DNA from: Mangifera indica
Lineage: Eukaryota; Streptophyta; Magnoliopsida; Sapindales; Anacardiaceae
Assembly: GCF_011075055.1 (NCBI RefSeq)
Contig: NW_025401123.1
Location: 62,001-126,000, forward strand
DNA: 64,000 nucleotides
Direction of reading: 5' to 3'
Under the pieces are notes generated by a model. That model made no database searches. It had not been told where the DNA came from and was given only the letters and a program-made list of their open reading frames with translations. The position numbers were made by a program, and so were the translations under genes. Positions 11,441-23,214 of the stretch are shown here, piece after piece; the stretch's first letter is position 1, and each line of letters opens with the position of its first letter.

Positions 11441-12718
11441 TATTGAACCCCTAGGTGTTTTGGTGATGCTAAAAACACAAGTTTGAATATCTAATATTGT
11501 CCAAAGAATGTGTGAAAAACATTACCAAGTGGACACAAATTGAAAAATGCAAAAACAGGACATACAAGCTTGTGCATCATGAATATGTGCCCGTGTATCA
11601 AGCCAAAACACAGGAAAGTGGTCGATATCCCTCTATGTAGTTTTCAGTTTAAGTCAACATGATCAAACTAAATGCACGCCTATGCATCATGACTACACGC
11701 CTGTGTATCAAGCCATCACACAAGGAAAAATGGTCATGTATCCTACCCATGCAGTTTTGGGCAAAAGTCAACATGGTCAAACCAAATACACACTTGTGTG
11801 TTAAAGACATCCATCCCTCTGCCTATCCTTTGCCTATCCTTTCATGCCTAGAAAATTCTAGAATTTTAAAGGTACAAAGTGGGATGCCCATTTAGAAATA
11901 GGGACATCCATTCCTCAAGAGACGTATTTAAAAATTCGACCATTAGGAGTTTTGACCGAAGATTAACCAAGCACGAAAAGTGAAAAATTGAAGGACACAC
12001 ATCTATGTGCCTTGCAAATTTTTGTAGAAATAATGATTTCAATGCTCAATGGATCTATTCTCTCAACCAATAGTCATATGAGATATTTCAACCATCCAAG
12101 AAAATAAATTGAAGACTCTTTGATAGGGAATAGGTGAGACACTGTTAATGTAAAATCTAATAATCATTTCTTCTTTAATTTCTCTCCAAAGCTCACAACT
12201 CAAATTCTTGAGAGATACACTTGTATTCACTTTCTCGTATCAGCCTTGTAAAGGTATTCACATGCATTTTTCTATATTCAAACAATCTTGGACCAATCCC
12301 AGATAAACTATTATGGTAGGTGCGATCTTGGAGAATTAGTGTACATGGGCAAAATTTCAGAGAACTATTGTAAAGAGACGTTATCTTTACGAGTGAAACT
12401 TCAAACGAGTTGCTTAAAGAAGTGGATGTAGAAGGCTCGAAAGAGAAAGCTTTGAACCACTATAAATCTTGAGCATGTCTTTTCTTTACACTCTTTACTT
12501 TATGCATTATATTTATGTTATATGTTTTTGATAAATTATTAAATATTATTGATGTTTAATTATTTGAGTTTGTTGGTTATTGGATTTACTTGAATATCTT
12601 GTTGAATTTATCTGTTTGGTTGTGATTGTTTATAAATTTACTTATTTATTTGGTTTAAAAAGTTTTAAATAACTTTATTTACTCCTTTCTAGGATTATTA
12701 GCCATTTGAAGTTTTTCA
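11441..12718 (+). repeat. 3' LTR of the 7.5-kb element
   Basis: Aligns end to end with 5222-6512. Starts TATTGAAC (TG decayed to TA) directly after a purine tract, and ends TTTTTCA followed by the target duplication atatg. Confidence 0.85.
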
Positions 12719-13014
12719 ATATGTATATGCGTTTGTGACTATGGAAGTAAGGTTCAAGTATTGAAGAATTGATTAAGATTTCATAATATTGTTTAAGGAT
12801 TTTAATGTTGTCTATCGAAGATAAGTCCATTAAGAACATAGAATGGATACTTAGGAATGTTGAAGATTGGTTTTGGATCAGTATGTTGTGATTTGGGATG
12901 GCAACAGGATATAGAAACCTTAGTTTGAATTTCTAGAAAACCGATTACATGCTCGTGTATAGGAGATACACGACAGTGTACATTTAGGAATAAGCAGTCC
13001 TGATGTTAGGAGAA

Positions 13015-13970
13015 TGTAACACCTTTCTCAAGATACATACCCTTACACGAAATATGCATTTGAAGAGACGTGTTAGTTTAAAATTTCTTTCATAAATGTA
13101 TACAACGAAAGCATGCATAATAGTTAATGAAATTCCTACAATCCTAAAAGTGTGTTGATTATTAAATAAAACAAACCATCAAAGTCTGAAAACAAATTGT
13201 AGAAATAATTGTGCATAAAGAGGTAATAACAACTTAAAATAGATCAAAATGTCCAACATATAAAAATAATGAAAATTTCCCTACCCTTATACACTATCAT
13301 GAGTTGATTCACTAGCACTTCGACACCTTTCTGTTGTTTCATAACCCTACCTGCAAAACTACACGTAAAAGAACATGTGAATGAAACAAACTTAATAAGT
13401 AGGTGATCTCACATTAACCAATATAATATAAAAATCTCAATTAATCGTATAGTCATGTGTTCTTTACAAATCTCTTATGGTATTACAAATATTTTTCCAA
13501 CATTCTAGATATCCATTTGGATTATCTTGACACCTAGTTCCTTGTCCTCAGTGGCAATATCATCACAGATGATTGATGTTGAATGATGTATGATGACATC
13601 TTGAATGTCAAGTTAAAGTATGAGATATTCTAGATGTCAATCATAAGGTATACCTTATACACATGCTAGTTGGCCTTTGGGTTATGGATACCATCTCACA
13701 AAGGAACAACACCTCAGACCTTCCCAAATTTGCACAAATATCCTAGATGTTAAAATGCCCAACATTAATGCATGCACAAATATCCCAAATGCCAAGGCAC
13801 TCTGCACTAGTGCGTAATTATTCAAATGTATCAAGGTCATATAAGTAAGATGGAGATATTCATTAATGGGCTCTGACCAAATATTGTTAAGGATGTCATG
13901 ATAGGAGACCATGCCCTCAATTCCTATTCAGAGGCTCTAAGAAAGACACATATATCAAAGGTCATGTTAT
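13015..13970 (-). repeat. Gypsy LTR relic, minus orientation
   Basis: Begins TGTAACACC and carries the antisense of a block found in plus-oriented relics at 28.9 and 43.9 kb (cacctacttaxtaagt followed by acaagtag). Recurrent words such as cxaatgcc and the block around 13660-13730 (ttggcctttgggttatggataccat...) match 41890-41960. The right end is not defined. Confidence 0.5.
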
Positions 13971-13979
13971 AAAGGATGG

Positions 13980-14960
13980 CTAAAGACAAGGGTGTATTAG
14001 ATCAACCAAATGCAATTACCCCAAACTAGAAACTAGATCAAGCAATTACATGAGCCAACCGAGGGGGTGGCAATTGTGAAGGTGGCAACAAGGATTTCAG
14101 AGGCAAGAAAAGCTGAAAACACAAAGGTAATAAGAAACACAAAATAAATATGTGAGGACCAACTAAGGAAAGATAATATTTCTGCTTGTTTTAGATGTAG
14201 ACATAAACATGCTAATAAGTGTATGGCTAATAAGAGGGCGAGTTGCATGTGAAAGCATCCAAGACATTTTGCCAGAGACTGCACAATAGTAATAGCACTA
14301 TCCCTCGCATAGTAGACAATAAGAAGAAGACAAACTAAAGTTTTCATACCTACTTAGACACAAATCGAGGCCGACCCATCAACAGTGATAAGTTAATTAT
14401 TATTTCATTCATATCCTTTATTTATACTAATAATAAATTCTGGTAGTTGTACTACATGTGGCATCATAAAAAGGATAAATCTAAAGCCTACATCAGTCTC
14501 AAAGATCAGTATTGAGATGCATACTTGAGATAGGGTGATAAGTAATCACATGTTTCTGGGTGAGATTATGATTTTGAAAGTTTAAGAGTTAGTTATTAAC
14601 TTGATAGTATTTGACATGTTAGACTTTAATGTGGGATTTTCTAAGTAAATATAAGGTTGGTATAAACTGTAGAAAGAAGAAATTTTGGTTTAACTTTGAT
14701 AACAGTGACAAGTTTACATTTGGAGAGGTTGAGTTCTTAGCATGATGATCAATATTGTAAAGGTCTGAAAGATATTGAGTAAGGGGTGTATGGGATATTT
14801 GGCATACATGGTGACAAATCAGATAGGGAAGTCCCAGGAATAAAAGATACTCTAATAATATGTGAGTTTCTATATGTATTCCTTAACAACTTTTCAAGGT
14901 TAGCACAAAAGAGAGAAGTGTAATTCATGTTGTTTGTTGTGTCTCATTTGTTGAAATTAT
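13980..14960 (+). pseudogene. Ty3/gypsy gag zinc knuckle, protease and start of RT, degenerate
   Basis: In shifting plus-strand frames one reads a zinc-knuckle-like CFRCRHKHANKC near 14190 and a second, broken one ending RHFARDC near 14280. A protease region follows (INLKPTSVSKISIEMHT near 14470, then LIVFDMLDFNVGF near 14600), and a short start-of-RT block (YVFLNNF...KREV) near 14880. Order and content match a chromovirus pol. Multiple stops and shifts show it is long dead. The orientation is opposite to the adjoining LTR relic at 13.0-13.97 kb, so the region is rearranged. Confidence 0.7.
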
Positions 14961-15690
14961 CTAATTTTAAATGGTATTATTGGATGGTCTTAGGCTAGGG
15001 TTGGATTCTTCAAAGGATTGGTCACCCAAGGGTTTTTTTCTTTTCCATCTTTTAAGGGCCATCTAAGGAGAATGGTATGTCAAATATCAATAGGTGCAAG
15101 CATTTGCAATGAGGTTCAAAGGAAGCCCTCTTTCTAGCATTAAATAATTGATGCAATTTTTCATTACCAATTAAAAGTAAGTAATTTAGAATCTTACTTT
15201 ATATAGGTTATGATAATAGCAATAAAAATTAGCTAGTAACTTTGTATCCATTATAAGAGTATGAGAAAGAATAATAAAAACAAAAGAAAATTTTAAATGG
15301 TTTAACCCTTTGTTCGAGAGTTTATATCCACAGTTATATTATTTATCTCTAAGAAAAGAGTTTTAGTAGAGTTGGTGTAATGAATACAAAGAAAGAATAT
15401 TGTGTGTCTATGTTGCACTCATATTTTACGCACATTTTAAGGTCTAGACTTACAGATTTAAAATAATTTTAGAAAGAAAAAAATTAGGATTAGAATAATT
15501 TTTATATCTTTTTCTTGATTTAACATTACTTTCTTTCTTTTGTAAGAGATGCGGATAAAATAAAGGAAAAACGGAAGAAAAGAAGGAAAATAGAGGAATT
15601 TGGATCACATTAGGAAACTAACAACCTTAACACATGAAGAATCTAAGTCCTACTAGGAAACTGATACGAGCGCAAGGAGGAAAGAGCAAA
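14961..15690. other. Unassigned repetitive-looking DNA
   Basis: No gene seen. AT-rich, with no frame longer than chance; possibly further relic of the neighbouring elements. Confidence 0.4.
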
Positions 15691-15699
15691 TATCAAGTA

Positions 15700-16790
15700 G
15701 ATTTGGATAATGTAGATAGATATGTAATTTCTTATTTCATGCTAACTATCACCATAAGATATAAAAAGGACATTTAACACACAACAAAAAGACTTCGATT
15801 TCACAATTTTAGATAGCCAACCTACACTTCTGCTTCCTGAATTTTTTTGCAAGCCACCAAGACTATATTGCAATGCAAATCACAATCAACGATATCGAAT
15901 CAAAGGACAACAATGAGAGTCCAAGTAGCATAAGTCATTCATTCATTAAGAATATTCTACACTTAATTCTTGGATTTAGTATGATTTTCTTCGATTATTA
16001 TTACTATGTTTTTGTAAAAGCTACAAGTGGCTAAACTTATTATCTAGGGATTAAGAGGGATCCTTTAATCCCTATGAACTTGTAGTATTTTATTTCGATC
16101 ATTAATATAATTTTCGTCAATTTTTGATTTCATGGATATGTATATTATGTCTTGCATTGACTCAAGAAAACAACTTTATGGATGTTTACAGAGGTTCATG
16201 TAGACTATTGAAAGGTAGATACAAAATTAGTTCATGCATTTATTAAACCTTGATACATAATTCTAAAGATAAATTACATCCTTGTGGAAGAATTGGTCAT
16301 CATAGAGTTTCAAGGGTTCATATTAACCGAGTACCACAAGAGTAGGTGCCCATTTAATGCTTACACGCTTAGTCAACCTCAAGAGAGGAACTAGAGTAAA
16401 ATAAGACAACCAATCATCAATATATCACAAGCTTCAAGAGTGCATATGGTTAAACTACAAGTCTATGTGGATTGTCGGTGAAATCTTTACCTTTAGAGAT
16501 TGTTATCATAGAAGTTCAGTTAATAGTAGTTAGATCACATTAGTATAATAGATTAGTCAGTGGTTAATATAGTCACATTAGTTTAATACAATCTTAGCAT
16601 TAGTTCAGGTTCCCCGACTAATATGGACAACAAAAAGAATTAGTAGTTGACTTCCAATCTTTGTGGGATTGATATATATTATATTACTTAATAACTCATG
16701 CACTTACAAGCATGATGCAATAGTCTAATATCTCTAGTGGAGGTTTAGATTCGACTTGGTAAACTAGTTTCCCTTTTTTATCTTTCTTTA
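15700..16790 (+). repeat. Tat/Athila-type gypsy LTR relic
   Basis: Two phrases typical of plant Tat/Athila/Ogre LTRs are present: gtggctaaacttattatctaggg at 16027-16049 (given here in split form: gtggctaaac, then ttattatctaggg), and near the end ccaatctttgtgggattga (16649) followed by ataactcatgcacttac (16691). No TGGCGCC primer site follows, so the end is lost. Probably a solo or truncated LTR. Confidence 0.45.
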
Positions 16791-17380
16791 GATGCCCTTA
16801 CCTTTGTGTTAATCTTTTAAATTTATAGGACGATTAGGTAAAGTTACATGCAGATACTGTATCTAAATGTTTCTAGTTTGAATATGTTTCTAAAGATTTA
16901 TTTCTATTATAATTGTGCAAAAACATGATATAACATTGATTGCATAATCTTGATTTGATAGGAGATAATTGTTTTCCCTTGTAGATAGAAGATGGAATCA
17001 GAAAGAATCTTATAGATGTTTAAGAGATATACTAACTTGTGGAGTTCTTCTTGTTTGTACTTGAGTGATAAGATTTGTTACCCATGTTATTGGACAATTG
17101 ATGGATAGGTTATGTGTATGATCGTTATTCATGTAGTTGGTCATTTTATAAGTTCAAACCCATGAATTCACTCAATGAAGAGTTTTATCGTATAACTTTG
17201 TATTTTGATTTTTGTAATTGTTAATGATGTTTTTAGTGTTGTTTATGGTGGTTGGTTGGGTGGAAATGTGCTAGTTCAACTAATGGTGGTGTGGAAGGGT
17301 AGAGATGATTAAACAAGGGTATAGTCAGGGCAACAATGTCATTGGCACTTATTCTATTAAAATTTGTGACATCTCTCTCA
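16791..17380. other. Intergenic
   Basis: Nothing recognisable on either strand. Confidence 0.4.
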
Positions 17381-17388
17381 CAGATACA

Positions 17389-17742
17389 TTGGGTTAAATA
17401 TGAGCCAAGCCAAGCGTAAACATGGGTTAGCTTAAGTTTGACTCAAATTTATTATAGCTTGTTCAAATCGAATTCCAATCAAATTTGAGCTAGTTGGGTA
17501 TGTCATTAGAAAGTTGTTAACGGATGAATAAGGTTATCAACAAGATGAATAGTTCTTTCGATGGGATAAATAGTGTCATCGATAGGATGAGTAATATCAC
17601 CAATAAGATGAACAATATTGTCAGAAAAGGATTCAACTTGAACTCAAGCCAAGTTTTTGAACTAAAACTTCAGTTCGAACTCAACTCAAATTGAGTTAAA
17701 CATTAATTTGAATTAAACTAACTCGACTCAAGTCCATCCTTA
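17389..17742. mobile_element. Small hAT-like non-autonomous element
   Basis: A 354-bp segment lies between cagataca (17381-17388) and cagataaa (17743-17750), an 8-bp duplication with one mismatch. The ends are imperfect inverted repeats (TTGGGTTAAATATGAGCC against TAAGGATGGACTTGAGTC on the other strand, 10 of 18 matching). Subterminal gagcc/gactcaa words recur in both orientations. The core (17520-17625) is about five degenerate copies of a 20-21-bp unit built on gatgaataxt. There is no coding capacity. Confidence 0.55.
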
Positions 17743-17794
17743 CAGATAAAAGGGGGTTCTACATCATTTTGGTATTTGAGGGGTTTAAATAATT

Positions 17795-18272
17795 ATGTAT
17801 AATGCGTTTAGTTTAGATAATAGTTTATTATCAAAAATAAAATATTACCACAAAGATAGATTACATGGAAGAATATTGAATATGAATTATTACTATATTT
17901 GATCAAATTTAATATGTATAAATAATTATTATATTTAGTTGACAATAATAAATTAATACTAAGATATTATTTTACTTGAATAACTTTAAAAGATTATTAA
18001 GTATAATTTAATATTATATTTGCTTAAACTAACATACATTAAGTTGTATATTTGCTTTGTATATTTTCTAAAAAAAATTTTCATCTTAATAATATATTTG
18101 TATTTTTTTATATAATTAAATTATAAAATTAATTGATTAAGTCATTTTTTTTCATGTTATAATCTTATTAATATTATATTTGTTTAAAATATTCTTATAT
18201 TACTTATTATTTTATTTAAAAATAAGGATATTTTCCCTTAAAATTAGTAAGCGAGAATCAAACAAGCTACTG
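17795..18272. mobile_element. AT-rich TIR element (MITE) relic
   Basis: The left end GCGTTTAGTTTAGATAATAG, continuing TTTATTATCAAAAAT, matches the reversed right end of the element at 59.67-60.13 kb (ATGTTTGGTTTGGATAATG, then TTTTATTATCAAAAT). The right end reads caaacaagc. The interior is over 80% A+T without ORFs. No clear target duplication is visible, so the exact ends are uncertain. Confidence 0.4.
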
Positions 18273-18332
18273 GCATTAATAAAATATTGATTACCCGCAC
18301 TAAAAGTGACATTATTTTCACATTTAACCAAA

Positions 18333-19161
18333 GGCCAAAGGACTATTTCTCACGCAAGGTATGTTATATTCCCAAGTTTTTTCTCTTTTAACTTTGATAA
18401 TCTCAAATACCCACCTATGAGTAGTTAAAATTAACGGTAGTAAGCGTAAAATCATCATTTTCTCTATAATATTAAAAATAAACTAAAATATAATCTATTT
18501 TTGCCCCTCTAAACTTTTTAAACTAAAAGTTTTCCCCACCTAAATTTTAAAAAATGATAGTTTCCCCTTAGGGTTTCGTTTCGAGATCTCTGACATCATC
18601 TCCAGTGCCATTGTCGATGACCTCTCCCTCTCGAAGCTTACTCTCCCTCTGATGATCACTCTCCTCCTATTTGGATGCCCGATCGACATCGAAGGATCCA
18701 TGGAAAACAAAGAGCTTCGTCTAGGAAAACGAAGGAAGTTGTCGTCTTCCCAAAGGTCTTCTTCTGGGAAGACGATCATCTTCCTAGACAAAGACGACAA
18801 CTCCATCTTCGTCTGAGAGGACGAAGAACTTCATCTTCCACAACTCCCTCGACTCCGATCAGGGTCCAAATGGGTGGAGAGAGACTGTCAGAATGAGAGG
18901 AAACTTTGGAAGGAAGAGATCGCCTGCAATGGAGCTGGAGATCTCGAAACGAAACCCTAAGGGAAAACTGTCATTTTTCAAAACATAGGATGAGGGAAAC
19001 TTTTAGTTTTTAAAGTTTAGAGGGGCAAAAAGAGATAAAAATTTAAGAAGTTAGGGTTCTGTTAATTTTAACTACTAATAAGTGGGTATTTGAGATTATC
19101 AAAGTTAAAGAGGGGAAACTGGGATTGCAGCAGACCTTGGGTGGGAAACAGTTCTTTGGCC
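18333..19161. mobile_element. Foldback Mutator-like element (copy A)
   Basis: The ends GGCCAAAGGACTATTTCTCA and its reverse at 19161 start long inverted repeats of about 260 bp, reaching GGGTTTCGTTTCGAGATCTC (18571) and GAGATCTCGAAACGAAACCC (18939). A perfect 9-bp direct repeat, ttaaccaaa, flanks the element (18324-18332 and 19162-19170), the mark of Mutator-superfamily insertion. The loop (18590-18930) is richer in G+C and has its own small hairpin around cgtcttccc/gggaagacg. It encodes no transposase. Its right end is 88 bp from the TATA box of the F-box gene. Confidence 0.88.
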
Positions 19162-19248
19162 TTAACCAAATTACCCAAGCCATTTTCAACGTCTTACTTT
19201 TTAACCATTCAACACCACAGAACGCTGCGTTTTATGTGTCGGTGCCCT

Positions 19249-19255
19249 ATAAAAA
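19249..19255 (+). promoter_or_regulatory. TATA box of the F-box gene
   Basis: TATAAAA sits 80-86 bp upstream of the chosen ATG (19335), implying a leader of roughly 50 nt. Everything further upstream than 19161 is transposon, so the native proximal promoter is under 175 bp. Confidence 0.6.
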
Positions 19256-19334
19256 ATGAGGTAATTAGGTCGAGCAAATTATCTTGGATAAGATTAAGAT
19301 GAAATAGAAACACGAGGCAATCGCAACAGCAGGC

Positions 19335-19792
19335 ATGAGCACCACCATCACGCCGGATCTTCAAACACGCGACTGGACAGAGCTTCCAGTCGACGTGACG
19401 GCGACGATTCTCGCGAAGGTAGGGGCCATTGAAATCCTGACGAGTGTGCAATATGTGTGTTCTTCATGGTTGAGGATCTGCAGAGAACCGTCGATGTGGC
19501 GGAGCATCGACATGCGTAACCTTGGAGATCTTTGCGACGTGGAATATGACTTGGGGAAGATGTGTCGGCATGCCGTTGATCTTAGTCATGGCCGCTTGAT
19601 TTCTATCAACATCGAGTCCTTTGGTACCGATGATCTCCTCAACTACATCGCTGAAAGGTAATTTCTTTGACATATATCCATTAAAATTTTATTCAGTTAA
19701 AAATATATAGAATTGTGAATTTATAGCTGATCGTTTTAACTGATCTATCTTTAGCACTACTGAGATTTAAATATATCATGAATTAATTATAA

Positions 19793-19824
<32 letters not shown>

Positions 19825-22800
19825 AGGGGATTGGGGGGAGGGGGATTTCTTTTTGTGTGATAACGTGTTGGCCTTTTATTTTTATTATCTTTGTATTGAT
19901 TGTTGTGTCTATTTCTACATTTTCTGCAACAGCTTTGTTTTTTAATCACATTTTGGACGATAAGCTACTGGCTGACGGTTTGTGTTTAGATATAGATGCT
20001 ATTACATTGTGGGAGGTTCACTGTGACTACTAATTGATTCGATTATGTTTGGTATGCGTAACCCTATGACATTGTTTTCCTGAGGTTAAACTAAAGTGGG
20101 TTAGTCTGGGCTAGGTTTATGTCTACAATGTCTCGAACATATTCTATTTTAAAATCAAGGTTATAGAAAGAATACCTGCTGTAAGTTCTATATCTAGATT
20201 TTATGGTGACTTTCTGCGGTCACATAAAAAAGCAGTCAAACAGGAGTGACATCACTAGTTGTTAAATGACATCATAGTTACATATGATCATGATCTGGTG
20301 GTATAAGAAAGCTTTTGATCAAGACATGGTATAAGCTATGTGAGGTCCAAAAATATTTAACCTTCACTTTGCTTAACAAACACAATTTGATCTTGATAGT
20401 TTTGGTTGATTTTCATCACCTTAATGTGCATATATGATCTTTTATATGAATAATGCGAGAGAAGTTTGGAAGAATGTTGCTAAGGCTCTAAAGAAGAGTT
20501 CACCACTTGTTCTCTGTGTTTCTTTCTCTATGATGCATGATGCATGTGAAAATTAGATATTCTAAAATTTACAAGGAGGAAATTATGGTTTAAAATATAA
20601 TAAGCATTTAAAAAATTGTTTGACAGTTGAAACTAGTAGAATTTTAAAGTAATTATTTGATATAATATTACAATATATTCATTGTAGCTTTTCTGTAATT
20701 TTTTGTTTTGAGCTGGACAGTGTTCATTCTGTACATTTCTGTAAGAATAAGATGTTGAATAGTCCTTGTTAAAAAATAAAAATGAAACTGCTATTTTTTT
20801 TTTTAATCAAAAGTTTGAATTTAATTCTAGTTTGAACGATGGTGGACAAAATTCATGTCATGTCTAGGTTTGACAAGCTTGAACCATCAGAATTTCTAGG
20901 GTCAGGTCATTCAGCTCCTTGTTTTGGCTTTAATTAATTTTTTAAGAAGAAATAGAAAATTAACAAAACCCATAAATAAACAAAAATAATCATATTTAGC
21001 CAAATATCAAGCAGGGCTAATATACACATACACACACATGCGAACGCGTGCACCCACACTCACCCACACACACACACACAAAAAAAAAAATGAAAAAAAT
21101 AACTTATTTTTCAAAGAAGAAACATTCTCTAATGTTCAGAGAGGTGATTGCATTGCCTATGTCCAAAGTCTTGGCCAAACAATAGGGGGGTCTGGATGGC
21201 AGGTGCAGGGTTGAGCCCAGCCAACCTGTTTTTTCTTCTTTTTTTTATTTTTTTAACATTTAAGAACCTTACTAACTTTAACTCTGATTTTGATATTTGA
21301 TGATTTTTGTCCATCCTTGCTTTGAACAGGGACTATGGATTGTCATGTTAAACTATAATAGTGATACTAATTTGAACATGGATTTGAGCTTTCAAGAATA
21401 GAAAATCAAGAAGAGAAGGAAAAAGAGCAAGAAGTAGTAATTTATGTAGGAAAATATTTTAATAAAGAGAGAAAGAGCACTAATCAATTATAGTTTTAAC
21501 AATTCCATTTTCAAAGCTAATGGAAACATGGATTTGAGCTTTCAAGAATAGAAAATCAAGAAGGAAAAAGAGCAAGAAGTAGTAATTCATAGAAGAAAAG
21601 TTGTTAATAAAGAGAGAAGGAGCACTAATCATTTATAGCTTAACAATTCCATTATCCCAAAACAGTTTAAATATTATAGTTATTTGCCAATTTCTTTCCT
21701 TAATTTAATGGGACTTGGATTCACCAGCTGAATATTATTAGAAATTTTTGCACAAGCAAGAAGTCAGTGGACTAGATATGACGTAATTCAATTTAGGTTC
21801 AATTAATTACCAAAATATTGTCAACTCTACATTAATGGAATTCCTGAACTAGGTATAACTTGATCTTTATATCAACTATACCAAAATCTAGTAATGCAAT
21901 ACCTGTACATGGTGCTTCTTTATTTATTTGCATGTTCTCTTTCATTTATGCTCATCTATATTTTTTAGTGTGGGTGGATTGTAGTTGAGCTGTGATCAAT
22001 TTTCTTTCTCAGAAGTAAAAGGGGTATGGATAATATAGTTTTGATTGAGAGTTCTATGACTTACGATTGTTGGACACTACTGTGATTTGTTTTGCTGCCT
22101 TTGAACACGTGAAATTTGGCATATGTAACATTTTGACAAAGACTGCAAGAAATGTTTGGTTTTGTTTTCTATTCCAATTGACAGAGGCATGTTTCACATT
22201 TGTAACCTCTTATTAACCCCAAGGAAATGGTGGAAAGTTAGGGCCTTTTGCATCAGCAAAAGATCAACACTTAAATCCCTTTGGGCATCTGTTTCGAATT
22301 TTATAATTCCAAAGTTTCCTTGCTACCAGGTTAGTGTGATTTGGCAGTTGTCCAGAGTTTTGTATGCACTGAACATACGGAAAGATTCAGAGTGTTTGTG
22401 TGTCTAAAAGGAGAAAAGAGAGAGAGAGATAGAGAAGAAAGAAAGCACTTAGAATTAACCTACTGCAGGTTGTAAATTTGATCTATGAGTGGACAAATTG
22501 GTTCAGCGAATGTTCTCAAGTATCAGTTGGGGATTCTCTCCCCTGATTTTTCATTTTATTAATCTTTAAATCATCCATTGAAAATATTTAAATCATGCTC
22601 TTTTATGGTCCTTTAGGTGTCCCCATATAAGAAGCCTTAGACTGGTATCTTGCTATTGCATATCAGACCTTGGATTGATTGAAGCTGTATCAAAGTTTCC
22701 ACTGCTGGAGGAGCTTGACATTTCATTCTGTTCACTATCAAAAGAGACTTTGGAAGCTGTTGGGAGTTGTTGTCCTCATCTGAAATCGTTGAAATTGAAT

Positions 22801-23214
22801 GATAAGGGTTACAGATGCCCGAAGATAGTGTGTGATGACGAGGCAATAGCAATTGCAGAGAACATGCCTAAATTATGCCATCTTGAGATATTTGGTAATA
22901 AGCTATCAAATGATGGCTTGGAGGCCATTCTTGATGGTTGTCCTCACCTTGAATCGCTTGACCTGCGCCAGTGTTTCAACATCAATCTTGTTGGGAATTT
23001 GCAGAAAAGATGTGCTGAACGGATCAAAGTTATGCAATATCCAGATGATTCTATTAAGGATGGGGAATTTGATACAGACTTTCTTGAACATTATGGATCA
23101 TCTGAAGAAGACTATCCATCTGGAATATCTGACATTGAATTTGTGTCGGATGAGGATGATTACTATGAATTCTCTGATTATGAATTTGACTATGAATATA
23201 TGTTTTATGATTAG
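19335..23214 (+). CDS. F-box/LRR protein, SKIP19 type (exons 19335-19657 and 22617-23214)
   Basis: The spliced product is 306 residues. Exon 1 ends AAAG/GTAATT; exon 2 follows CTTTAG and restores the frame through an Arg codon (phase 2). The F-box is at about residues 13-57 (DWTELPVDVTATILAKVG, then VCSSWLRICREPSMWR), followed by the family motif IDMRNLGDL (58-66), MCRHAVDLSHGRL (76-88) and GTDDLLNYIAERC (97-109). Leucine-rich repeats fill the rest of exon 2 (LLEELDISFCSLSKETLEAV, GCPHLESLDLRQCFNI). The C-terminus is a highly acidic tail rich in Asp, Glu and Tyr. Such proteins join an SCF ubiquitin ligase through SKP1/ASK and select substrates by the LRRs; the substrate is unknown. Length and motif order match Arabidopsis SKIP19/FBL relatives. 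The 2,959-bp intron is unusually repeat-laden. The ATG is the only one in frame before the F-box. Confidence 0.93.
19796..19824 (+). repeat. Poly-G run in the F-box intron
   Basis: 29 consecutive G, continuing after one A as further G-rich sequence to about 19843. It lies 140 bp inside the intron. Long G runs are rare in plants and error-prone in assembly. Confidence 0.9.
21023..21090 (+). repeat. (CA)n/poly-A microsatellite in the F-box intron
   Basis: Imperfect CA repeat ending in a run of A. Confidence 0.85.
21375..21653 (+). repeat. Tandem duplication inside the F-box intron
   Basis: Two copies of about 130 bp, 21375-21509 and 21525-21653, both starting aacatggatttgagctttc and ending near acaattccatt, with only small indels. 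The copies are very similar, so the duplication is recent compared with the old LTR elements here. Confidence 0.85.

Larger units (their letters stand above)
5222..12718 (+). mobile_element. Complete non-autonomous LTR retrotransposon with copia gag and a foreign ORF
   Basis: Two direct repeats of about 1.28 kb enclose a 4.9-kb interior and the whole is flanked by a perfect 5-bp duplication, atatg at 5217-5221 and 12719-12723. The interior runs: decayed initiator-Met primer site, copia-type gag relic, non-coding spacer, a second ORF relic related to the 'putative plant transposon protein' family, and a purine tract (about 11428-11440). No protease, integrase, reverse transcriptase or RNase H motif was found. 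It must have relied on enzymes supplied in trans. The two LTRs differ at roughly 14% of the first 115 positions by eye, so the insertion is old. Confidence 0.85.

Noticed and set aside
14033..14347. 104-codon minus-strand frame
   Set aside because: Antisense of the gypsy gag zinc-knuckle relic, which explains the sequence better.
18540..18896. Two overlapping frames in the foldback element, as captured gene fragments
   Set aside because: They lie in inverted repeats and an internal hairpin, which forces charged repetitive peptides; no host domain is visible.
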